From Punica granatum (Eukaryota; Streptophyta; Magnoliopsida; Myrtales; Lythraceae): a stretch of 64,000 bases of DNA. The position numbers were made by a program, and so were the translations under genes. Numbering within the stretch: the stretch's first letter is position 1; every line of letters starts with the position of its first letter. Positions 46,010-54,358 of this stretch are shown here, piece by piece. The DNA lies in assembly GCF_007655135.1 (NCBI RefSeq), contig NC_045129.1:19504274-19568273 (forward strand). The letters are read 5' to 3'. The notes under the pieces were generated by a model. The model ran no database searches and had not been told where the DNA came from. It saw only the letters and a list, made by a program, of their open reading frames with translations.

Positions 46010-48717
46010 GCTTCTCCTACCAAACTCCACCGCCTCTAAATATTCCTCCCACTGAGCCAGGCACGCCTACTCATGCCGCACCTGCAGTTCTACCGACGAG
46101 CATTCCTCCTGAAAATGAACAGGAGAAAAGAATGAAGAGAATGGAGGAAACCATTCGAACCCTCCAAGCAGGCACGTCCCGTCCTGACTTCGGTGACAGT
46201 GACTGGAATCTCTTTCCGGGCATGTTGTTACCCCCTAAGATCAAAATTCTAGATTTTAAGAGGTACGATGGGACCAAAGACCCTCGGCATCATCTCCGTC
46301 ACTACCATAGCAAAATGCTTTCGTATTGGGATTACGAGGAATTTGTCATCCAGACTTTCCAAGACAGTCTTACGGGATCGGCGCTAGATTGGTTTATGAC
46401 CCTGAAAGCCGGCGACATCCCTACATGGACAGATCTTTCTCAGAAATTCCTCGACCAATACCGATTCTGTGCAGAAACACCTCCTACTCTTCTTGATCTT
46501 AGCATGGCAGAGATGAAAGAAAGTCAAACTTTCGAAGCATACGCAACGGAATGGAGGGGAAAAGCGGCAAAGCACATACCTCCAATCACTGAGCGTCAGC
46601 AAGTTCAACTGTTTCATTCTACGCTCAGAGGCGCATATTACTCACATCTCCTGGCTCATACTTCCTCTTTCTCAGACCTAATTGAGGCAGGAAAGAAGTT
46701 GGATATGGGAGTTAAGCTAGGAAGAATTGAAGATCCGGCAAGGAAGAAAGACAGAGAGACACCGAAAAAACAAACTGCCGGAACATCCAGAAGAGGCAAA
46801 GACGCGACTATTGGCATCGTCAATTCTGGACATCAAGCTCCACATCCAATGTCGGTGGACTACACTCCTGCATTACCGACTTCTCAGCCATATGCGCATC
46901 CCGTGCAGTATGTGCAACCTCATCAAACGCCGCAAGCTTATTTCTCAACCCCGCCCACTGTTATCCAGTCACAACCTCCGCAACCGTACCCTCCCGTTCA
47001 AGTTCAACAAGCTAGACCCCCGGCTTCGAGACCTCCTCAGCCGGCTCAACGTGTCCCAGCTCCTAGAACTCAACAAGACAGTGCTGCTCAACCGCGTTCA
47101 CGCAAGCAATACACCAATTTACCGGCTCCTCCCTCTCACATATTCAGACAGCTCCTGGCAGGCGACAAGATCAAAACAGAAGCACCAAATCGCCGTTTCG
47201 ATCCGTCCATGCAGAACCAGAATCTTCGATGCGAATTTCATCAGGGTGCTCCTGGTCATACCCTGGACACTTGTTGGAGACTCCGGGATAAAATTCAGGA
47301 GATGATTGATGCAAGACAAATCTCCTTTAATGAGGTGAAACCGCCGAATGTCCGTGCAAATCCTCTTCCTGATCATGGATCAGGTTCAGGACCTTCTGTG
47401 AACATGATTAGCATTGCTGCTATTGAGGAGGAAGAAGACATGCAAAAGGCCTCAACTCCATTTGCCATTAACTATGCTCCAGTAGAAGTCGCATTCGCTC
47501 CCGTCCCGTTCGTTATAGAAGTTCCTACAAAGGAGCCTTATCACGATAGTCGAGTTCCCTGGACATATGAGAGCGAGGTTGCCAGTGCAGAACTGGAGAT
47601 GAGCGCGATGGGAATCATGCGTTCGGGACGGGTTTATCAGGGTCCAGAGCCTGTTGACAAAGGAAAGGCTCCCGCTACTGAGTTCTCAATCGCTCCAAAA
47701 GCCGTGTCATTCTCTACAAAGAAAGTCACCGATCAAGAAGCCGAAGATTTCATGAAGGTGATCAAAGCAAGCGAATACAAAGTGGTCGAGCAAATGAGCA
47801 AGTCACCAGCTCATATATCGTTGCTCGCATTGCTTTTAAACTCCGAACCTCATCGGAACGCTTTGCTGAAAGTTCTCACTGCGGCACAAGTCCCGAAAGA
47901 TACTGCACCGAATAGAATCGAGGAGACGGTGAATTCTATTTTCTCGAATCAGATTTCCTTTTCGGAAGACGAAATTCCCACGGAAGGACAAGGACACTTG
48001 CGGGCATTGCACATAGTTTGCAAGTGCAACAACCACGTCGTTGGTCGAGTCATGATCGACAACGGCTCTGCTCTTAACGTTTGCCCCGTCTCCACGTTGA
48101 AACAGATGAACGTGGATATGAGTCGCATTCGTACAAGCAAGACCACCGTTCGAGCCTTTGACGGCTCTAAGAGAGTGGTGAACGGCGAAATTGATCTCCT
48201 AATCGATGTGGGTCCTTGCTCATTCTCTATTACCTTCCAGATCCTGGAAATACCCAATGCTTTTAGTCTCCTACTTGGAAGGCCATGGATTCACGCCGCC
48301 GGCGCCGTTCCTTCATCATTGCACCAGAAGTTGAAATTCTTTGCCGAAGGCAAACTCATCACTGTCAACGGCGAGGAAGATTACGCAGTCTATAAGGAAA
48401 CGGCTATCCCTTATATCAGCATTGGAGAAGATCAGAATCTTCCCTTCCATTCTTTCGACATGATCTCCGTAATTCGAGACTACGGAGAGGTCAGTCCATC
48501 ACGAACTGATCGCATGATTGGAAAGGTTCTCTTGAAGAACAATTATGTCCCTGGAATTGGACTCGGGGCACGTGCACAGGGAATCCTTCGACCGATTGAA
48601 ATGGAGGAATACCGCAATAGGAGGGGACTCGGCTTTCGCCCCTCCTGCCATGATCATGCAAGCTCGTCGTGGAAAACATCTACACCACCTTGCTGCATAT
48701 TATGGGAAACTCTATAG
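46006..48717 (+). CDS. gag-pro: Gag core and aspartic protease of element E
   Basis: A 903-codon frame; the true protein begins upstream. The Gag core is about residues 80-240 (KRYDGTKDPRHHLRHYHSKM, LDWFMTLKAGDIPTW). A zinc-knuckle-like CEFHQGAPGHTLDTC is near 408-422, followed by PPNVRANPLPDHG. The retropepsin is around 660-770 with MIDNGSALNV near 683, a D-N-G catalytic triad usual in Tat/Ogre proteases. A G-patch-like YVPGIGLGARAQG follows. The frame leaves the natural one near 48633, apparently from one extra base; the natural C-terminus continues in frame 2 to 48973. Compared with C's gag, this shows exactly where C lost protease and pol. Confidence 0.9.
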   Translation: MSFSYQTPPPLNIPPTEPGTPTHAAPAVLPTSIPPENEQEKRMKRMEETIRTLQAGTSRPDFGDSDWNLFPGMLLPPKIKILDFKRYDGTKDPRHHLRHYHSKMLSYWDYEEFVIQTFQDSLTGSALDWFMTLKAGDIPTWTDLSQKFLDQYRFCAETPPTLLDLSMAEMKESQTFEAYATEWRGKAAKHIPPITERQQVQLFHSTLRGAYYSHLLAHTSSFSDLIEAGKKLDMGVKLGRIEDPARKKDRETPKKQTAGTSRRGKDATIGIVNSGHQAPHPMSVDYTPALPTSQPYAHPVQYVQPHQTPQAYFSTPPTVIQSQPPQPYPPVQVQQARPPASRPPQPAQRVPAPRTQQDSAAQPRSRKQYTNLPAPPSHIFRQLLAGDKIKTEAPNRRFDPSMQNQNLRCEFHQGAPGHTLDTCWRLRDKIQEMIDARQISFNEVKPPNVRANPLPDHGSGSGPSVNMISIAAIEEEEDMQKASTPFAINYAPVEVAFAPVPFVIEVPTKEPYHDSRVPWTYESEVASAELEMSAMGIMRSGRVYQGPEPVDKGKAPATEFSIAPKAVSFSTKKVTDQEAEDFMKVIKASEYKVVEQMSKSPAHISLLALLLNSEPHRNALLKVLTAAQVPKDTAPNRIEETVNSIFSNQISFSEDEIPTEGQGHLRALHIVCKCNNHVVGRVMIDNGSALNVCPVSTLKQMNVDMSRIRTSKTTVRAFDGSKRVVNGEIDLLIDVGPCSFSITFQILEIPNAFSLLLGRPWIHAAGAVPSSLHQKLKFFAEGKLITVNGEEDYAVYKETAIPYISIGEDQNLPFHSFDMISVIRDYGEVSPSRTDRMIGKVLLKNNYVPGIGLGARAQGILRPIEMEEYRNRRGLGFRPSCHDHASSSWKTSTPPCCILWETL

Positions 48718-48973
48718 GGGCATGCCGGTTCCACCACTCTCACAGTTTTTTGCAGCACCACCGCAAATCATGGGAGGCACCTCAGAGAACTCGATCACGG
48801 AAACAGATGACTTCTCTTCAGATGCAGTTGAAGCGTTTTTGGCTTTGCCAGCCATATATGCCGTCACTGAGGAGACATCTTCTAAGGTTCATATCCGCCC
48901 TGTACAGGAGGATGAGGAGCTTACCAACTGGACTTCAATTCCGCTCTACTCGGCCATAGTTGTCGATGTGTAA
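48634..48973 (+). CDS. Gag-protease C-terminal part of element E, after a frameshift
   Basis: This frame continues the G-patch-like region with APPAMIMQARRGKHLHHLA and an acidic tail ending in a TAA at 48971-48973. The TAA is itself part of a GTAAGA donor, so in spliced RNA the frame would run on into pol. Upstream of about 48634 this frame is only a shadow. Confidence 0.75.
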
Positions 48974-49159
48974 GACGGTCTTTATACATAATGCTACCTG
49001 CATGTCGGCAATGCCATAAGCCACATGACAGAAGAGGGGTTTTTGTTATGGCTTGTTAATAGAATCCCTGCATGTTTTTTTGATTTCCTGTGCCTAAATT
49101 CTCTCTTGCACTCGCTTCTAACACCTTTAATTTCTAAAACAATTCACTTTCATGTCCAG
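48970..49159 (+). other. predicted intron between protease and RT of element E
   Basis: Donor GTAAGA (48970-48975) and acceptor TTCATGTCCAG (AG at 49158-49159) enclose 190 bp with a pyrimidine-rich 3' half. Removing it takes out the stop codon and joins the protease frame to the pol frame in phase (a GT|G codon, then CTC CAA TCG). A spliced intron at this place is an established Ogre feature. The exact sites here are inferred. Confidence 0.8.
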
Positions 49160-51641
49160 GCTCCAATCGAATCCAAATCACGGATATAACGATTCGGATT
49201 CACTCGAAACACATCTCGGAAAGTCCCTACCCATATACTTCGGGGAAGGACTTGACGAGGACGGTCGCGTGCCTGAGATAGAAGAGAGTTTGCATCGTCT
49301 CGAAAACCATCAACTCACTTCCGTCGAGCCAACCGAAGACATCAACATAGGCAATGCAGAAGAACCACGCACCCTTAGAATCGGAACGGGACTCGACCCT
49401 GCACAGAGGGCCCGAATGATCGACTTCTTGACAGAGTATCAGGAGGTCTTTGCTTGGTCCTACGCCGATATGCCAGGCCTAGACCCCTCAATCGTAAGGC
49501 ATTTCCTCCCACTCGATACTGAAAGATTCCCACCCAAACGCCAACACTTGCGACGTCAACGAGCTGACCTTCTCTTATGCATTAAGGAAGAAGTCATCAA
49601 GCAAGTAAACGCGGGATTCTTGGAGGTATGCAATTACTCTGAATGGGTAGCAAACATTGTTCCAGTGGAGAAGAAAAATGGGAAAGTCAGAGTCTGCATC
49701 GACTACCGAGATCTCAATAGGGCTAGCCCAAAGGATAATTTTCCGCTGCCACACATCGATGTCTTGGTGGACAATACAGCGCGCCACACACAATTCTCCT
49801 TCATGGACGGTTTCTCTGGATACAATCAGATTCAGATGGCCGAAGAAGACAAAGTCAAGACCACATTCATCACGATGTGGGGTACATTTTGCTACAAGGT
49901 CATGCCTTTCGGTCTCAAAAATGCCGGGGCAACCTATCAACAGGCAATGGTCACTCTCTTTCATGACATGATGCATAAAGAGATCGAGGTCTATGTCGAC
50001 GACATGATCGCGAAGTCCAAAGAAGGAGAAGATCATTTGGTTAACCTCAAACGATTGTTCAACCGCCTCAAGAAATACAAACTCCGACTTAACCCAGCAA
50101 AATGCACATTTGGTGTCAAGTTAGGGAAATTGTTAGGGTTTATAGTTTGTGAGGAAGGCATCAAGGTCGACCCTGACAAAGTTAAAGCGATCATGGAATT
50201 GCCCCCTCCATCGACAGTGCGCGAAGTGAGGAGCTTCTTAGGACGGCTGAATTACATCGCGCGTTTCATTGCAAATTTGACATATAAGTGCCAACCACTC
50301 TTCCGTCTGCTTCGCAAAAATGCAGCGGTCGAATGGGATGATGAGTGTCAGAAAGCTTTTGATACCATCAAGGCATATCTAATTCAGCCGCCGGTGTTAG
50401 TTCCACCTTCACCTGATCGTCCTCTCATTTTGTACCTGACGGTGCGCCGACAATCTATCGGATGCATGTTAGGGCAAAAGGACGAATCCTCTCACGCAGA
50501 GCGAGCAATTTATTATTTAAGCAAAAAGTTCACTGAAGGGGAGTCCAACTACCCTGAGATAGAGAAAATGTGTTGCGCACTTGTGTGGGTCATGCAAAGG
50601 CTCCGGCAATACACTCTCTACCATCCTGTTCGCCTGCTGTCGAAGACAGATCCTTTGAAATATCTACTTAGCACTCCGTCCTCCATGAGGAATATAGCAA
50701 AATGGCGTTGCCAACTGACGGAGTACGACATCGAATATGTGTCGCGCACATCAATCAAGGGCCAAGCGATAGCAGATCATCTAGCAGAGTTCCCGATTGT
50801 CGATGACACACCGATCGACTCTGACTTCCCAGACGAAAAAATCCTCCAAATGAGTGGTGAGGAGGAAATAACCAGATGGAAGATGTACTTCGATGGTGCA
50901 GTCAATTCCACCGGGTCAGGTATTGGCGCAGTGCTAATATCCCCAGAAGGGCATCATTTCCCTGTTGCAGCGAAGATTGATTTCCCCTGCACCAACAACA
51001 TAGCCGAATATGAGGCATGTATCCTCGGCTTGCAGGCGGCAATCGACCTCAAAGTCAAGGAGCTGGAAGTGTTTGGAGATTCCATGCTCACAATCTTTCA
51101 GACACTCAAACAGTGGAAGACGAAAGATCCGAAACTGGTGCCATATCATGAGTACCTTGAAGACTTGACAGAAAACTTCAAGGACATCTCATTTACATAC
51201 ACACCGCGCATGAAGAACCAGTTCGCCGATGCACTCGCAATACTCGCTTCCATGGTTAGCATCACAAAAGAGAATCTCATCGAGCCCCTCGAGTTTGAGA
51301 TTGCTCAGGGTCCTGCCCATTGCGATGTAATCGACGCTGTCGACGGCAAACCGTGGTACGCAGACATTAAACACTTGCTACAAACGGGTCAGTTCCCAGC
51401 ATTCACCGATCGACATAACCGGAGGACTCTTCGGCGCATTGCAGCAAATTTCTTCCTGAGTGGTGAAACCCTTTACTGCCATTCATTCGATGCCACACTG
51501 CTTCGGTGTGTTGATGAGAATGAGGCACAACGCCTCATGGAAGAAGTGCACGAGGGAAATTGCGGACCTCACATGAACGGGCTCATGCTAGCAAAGAAGC
51601 TCATGCGACTTGGGGTATTTTTGGTCCACCATGGAGACTGA
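49152..51641 (+). CDS. pol: Pol of element E: reverse transcriptase, two RNase H domains, integrase start
   Basis: An 829-codon frame; with the intron removed, exon 2 begins at 49160, so the ATG at 49152 may not be used. RT spans about 90-400, with VRVCIDYRDLNRASPKDNFP, FSFMDGFSGYNQI and YVDD at 281-284. The first RNase H (about 425-545) is degenerate: the first catalytic Asp position reads LYLTV. A second, archaeal-type RNase H (about 575-700) keeps D581, E619, D643 and D693 (YFDGA, NIAEYEA, FGDSM, FADALA). This dual arrangement is known for plant Tat elements. The integrase zinc-finger histidines are H800 and H807. The frame then shifts at a GGGG run (51612-51615) and ends at 51641. Confidence 0.93.
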   Translation: MSRLQSNPNHGYNDSDSLETHLGKSLPIYFGEGLDEDGRVPEIEESLHRLENHQLTSVEPTEDINIGNAEEPRTLRIGTGLDPAQRARMIDFLTEYQEVFAWSYADMPGLDPSIVRHFLPLDTERFPPKRQHLRRQRADLLLCIKEEVIKQVNAGFLEVCNYSEWVANIVPVEKKNGKVRVCIDYRDLNRASPKDNFPLPHIDVLVDNTARHTQFSFMDGFSGYNQIQMAEEDKVKTTFITMWGTFCYKVMPFGLKNAGATYQQAMVTLFHDMMHKEIEVYVDDMIAKSKEGEDHLVNLKRLFNRLKKYKLRLNPAKCTFGVKLGKLLGFIVCEEGIKVDPDKVKAIMELPPPSTVREVRSFLGRLNYIARFIANLTYKCQPLFRLLRKNAAVEWDDECQKAFDTIKAYLIQPPVLVPPSPDRPLILYLTVRRQSIGCMLGQKDESSHAERAIYYLSKKFTEGESNYPEIEKMCCALVWVMQRLRQYTLYHPVRLLSKTDPLKYLLSTPSSMRNIAKWRCQLTEYDIEYVSRTSIKGQAIADHLAEFPIVDDTPIDSDFPDEKILQMSGEEEITRWKMYFDGAVNSTGSGIGAVLISPEGHHFPVAAKIDFPCTNNIAEYEACILGLQAAIDLKVKELEVFGDSMLTIFQTLKQWKTKDPKLVPYHEYLEDLTENFKDISFTYTPRMKNQFADALAILASMVSITKENLIEPLEFEIAQGPAHCDVIDAVDGKPWYADIKHLLQTGQFPAFTDRHNRRTLRRIAANFFLSGETLYCHSFDATLLRCVDENEAQRLMEEVHEGNCGPHMNGLMLAKKLMRLGVFLVHHGD

Positions 51642-52602
51642 CTGCGTCAAACATGTCAGGCATTGTCACTTGTGTCAAGTTTACGCAAATCAGATCAGAG
51701 CACCACCCAACGAGCTGCATCCAATGGCTGCTCCGTGGCCCTTTTCAATGTGGGGCATGGACGTGATTGGTCCTATTAACCCCAAAGCATCCAATGGGCA
51801 CTTGTACATATTGGTAGCTATCGATTACTTCACCAAATGGATCGAAGCTATCACCCTTGCATCGGTCACTGCAAAAACCGTGGCACGCTTCCTTAGACGC
51901 GACATTATCGCACGTTACGGGGTCCCTGCGACAATTGTGACAGACAACGCCAAGAATTTGAATAATAAGCTCATCGACGAGCTCTGTGCACAGTTCAAGA
52001 TTCTACACCGCAACTCCTCTCTGTATCGTCCACAAATGAACGGCGCGGTAGAGGCAGCAAACAAGAACATAAAGAAAATCATTGAAAAGATGACAGTTAA
52101 TTACAGAGACTGGCACGAGATGCTCCCGTTCGCACTCTTGGCGTATCGGACCTCTATCCGCTCGTCCACTGGATCAACCCCATATTCTTTGGTCTACGGC
52201 ATGGAAGCAGTTCTTCCAATCGAAGTAGAGATTCCCTCTATGAGGATCCTTGCCGAGTCCAAGCTCAAGGAAGCAGAGTGGGCGAAGCAACGCTACGAAC
52301 AGCTCAATCTCATTGATGAGAGGCGGCTAACAGCACTTTGCCACGGTCAGTGCTATCAGCAAAGAATGGCCCGAGCTTTTAACAAGAAAGTTCGTCCCCG
52401 CGAGTTCAGCCCCGGTGACCTTGTCCTGCGGAAAGTATTGCATATCGCCCCTGATTCCAGGGGCAAGTTTGCTTACAAATACAACGGTCCCTTCATCGTT
52501 AAAGAAGTCTTTGACGGGGGGGCAATCATTCTTAATGATATGGACGGGAACGAGAACGCTCTTCCGGTTAACGATGATACACTTAAGAAATACTATCAGT
52601 GA
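51610..52602 (+). CDS. Integrase of element E, after a frameshift
   Basis: 330 codons in frame 1. It supplies the second half of the zinc finger (C19, C22), the catalytic D51 (GMDVIGP), D112 (IVTDNAKN) and E148 (NGAVEAANK), and the GPY/F-type C-terminal domain (YKYNGPFIVKEV). There is no chromodomain, as expected for the Tat lineage. It stops at 52602. The one-base shift from the pol frame lies in a G run, so either mutation or a sequence error is possible. Confidence 0.92.
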   Translation: MGYFWSTMETDCVKHVRHCHLCQVYANQIRAPPNELHPMAAPWPFSMWGMDVIGPINPKASNGHLYILVAIDYFTKWIEAITLASVTAKTVARFLRRDIIARYGVPATIVTDNAKNLNNKLIDELCAQFKILHRNSSLYRPQMNGAVEAANKNIKKIIEKMTVNYRDWHEMLPFALLAYRTSIRSSTGSTPYSLVYGMEAVLPIEVEIPSMRILAESKLKEAEWAKQRYEQLNLIDERRLTALCHGQCYQQRMARAFNKKVRPREFSPGDLVLRKVLHIAPDSRGKFAYKYNGPFIVKEVFDGGAIILNDMDGNENALPVNDDTLKKYYQ

Positions 52603-52775
52603 TGGTGTTTCTCTCATTCCACTGTGGATGTTTTTCTCAAATGCACATTACATTTTTAGCTTTCCTCGCATGTACAATTTCCCAGCACTTTCATTTCTGC
52701 TTACTAATACACTCCCCTCTTCTGCTCTTTCCCTTTCTCTGAACTTTTCCTGAGAGAAAAATAATGAATATCCCG

Positions 52776-53055
52776 CTAGGTTGAAAACCTCTTTGAGGCG
52801 GCCTGGGCAAAAATTAGGGAATGAGGGACACGGTTTAAAATCTCGCCAAAGGGGGACCGTGGCAAAAGGAGAGTACAAAACGAAATCCTCGCGAGAGTGA
52901 AAACCCGGAAAGGTGCTCTAGGCAAAAGTTAGAGGAACCGAGAGGTATGACCAGATCCAAGTGGGACGGTCATAGCAAAAGGTGAGCTCTAAATGAGAGA
53001 AGAGTCTAAAAGAATACCCCGCTAGGTCGTCACGCATCTTGCGACCTAGGCAAAA
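52776..53055 (+). ncRNA. five iterated hairpin plus GGCAAAAG modules (structural RNA element)
   Basis: Paired arms: 52776-52783 with 52799-52806, enclosing CCTC/GAGG at 52788-52791 and 52795-52798; 52829-52834 with 52856-52861; 52894-52898 with 52915-52919; 52946-52952 with 52968-52974; 53022-53029 with 53042-53049. Each 3' arm is followed within two bases by GCAAAA, usually GCAAAAG. C and D hold matching modules with pairing kept despite base changes. Function unknown. Confidence 0.6.
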
Positions 53056-53703
53056 GTTAGGGGCCTTCGGCAGCTCAACTATGAAATGACAGCTACACTC
53101 AGTGTGAAGCGACAACAAGTAGTAGTTTGGCAGTCTCCGATGCAAGCAAACTCTCTTTGACTCTCACAGCACAAGACACGTTTCGACACGCAGTTGAATC
53201 GTCGTATCCTTGATGTGGAGGATAGCAAAATCCCTTCGTTTTCCGTAATGCAAATTCTACGGGTCATGCCCGTTCCGTAAACATAAGCCTTTTTGTCGAG
53301 TCACAATTTAGCGGGAGACGACCACCCCTTTAAACGGTCATCATGTTCAAATCCCCAAAGCATTATTATTCAGGCTTCTTTATACATCTTCATTATGGCT
53401 ATAGAGTAGGATTGACAACCACTATTAGCCCTTTTGATTCTAGATGCAGGAAGCAGGATTTGAACCCTGAAAAGAGTTTCTCTTCGACGAATGCATGTCT
53501 GTCTTATGCCAAAGACTACAGTCTAAATCCGAAGAGAGACCTTCAGGATAACACTCCAGGCACTCAGTGGCATCGCAATCAGTTGGCAAGCAATGAAACG
53601 TCCTACCACAGCATCGATTGCGACGTGGACGAAATCAACAATGGAAGAAACACAATGATTCCTTCCACACCTCACACTACTCCTCAGTGTTTGTGTTTAC
53701 TTC

Positions 53704-53871
53704 GCGCACATTTATTTCCGCAATGCACTTTAATTAGCGTGCACCCTCTCAGGATTGCAGTGCACATTTATTTCCGCAATGCACTTTAATTAGCGTGCAC
53801 CCTCTCAGGATTGCAGTGCACATTTATTTCCGCAATGCACTTTAATTAGCGTGCACCCTCTCAGGATCGCA
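53704..53871. repeat. 56-bp tandem repeat, three copies
   Basis: Units start at 53704, 53760 and 53816 with G(C/T)GCACATTTATTTCCGCAA and end with CTCTCAGGATTGCA or a close variant. Confidence 0.95.
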
Positions 53872-53879
53872 GTGCACAT

Positions 53880-54050
53880 CGCAAGTCCACCGGGTAGGCG
53901 CCTTTGAACCATGCAGTTCATTCGGTATGCGCCCCGTGCATATTGCAAACCCGCCGAGCAAGCGCTCGTGCACCTCGCAAGTCCATCGGGTAGGCGCCTT
54001 TGAACTATGCAGTTCATTCGGTATGCGCCCCGTGCATATTGCAAACCCCT
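53880..54050. repeat. 96-bp tandem duplication
   Basis: CGCAAGTCCA(C/T)CGGGTAGGCG at 53880 recurs at 53976. The blocks include TTCATTCGGTATGCGCCCCG and end TATTGCAAACCC. Confidence 0.92.
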
Positions 54051-54344
54051 TCGGGTCAGTCCCGACTACTTTTCTTGCATCGGGGTCAGTCCCGACTACT
54101 TTTCTTGCATTGGGGTCAATCCCCGTCGGGTCAGTCCCGACTTTAATTGCCTGTTTCAGCTTTGTTCCGAACTCTACATGTCTATTGTGCGCATCTCACC
54201 ATATTCCCTTTTTATTAGGTACAACATCCTACATATCCAAAGCAAAAGGGAGAGGGCCATATAGGAAATTCCACCTTGATCATTGCTATCAAACTGGGGT
54301 GCTTTTGAAATCTTTGATTGCATCCTCTACTCGAGCAAGCAGTC

Positions 54345-54358
54345 AAAGAGGGGCAAGC
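54345..54358 (+). promoter_or_regulatory. polypurine tract of element E
   Basis: AAAGAGGGGCAAGC directly before the 3' LTR. It is identical to those of C and D. Confidence 0.92.

Larger units (their letters stand above)
52603..54344 (+). other. 3' UTR of element E
   Basis: About 1.7 kb, noncoding. It holds the hairpin modules (52776-53055), two tandem-repeat blocks and short CGGGTCAGTCCCGACTAC repeats near 54050-54140. I support no ORF here. Confidence 0.8.
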
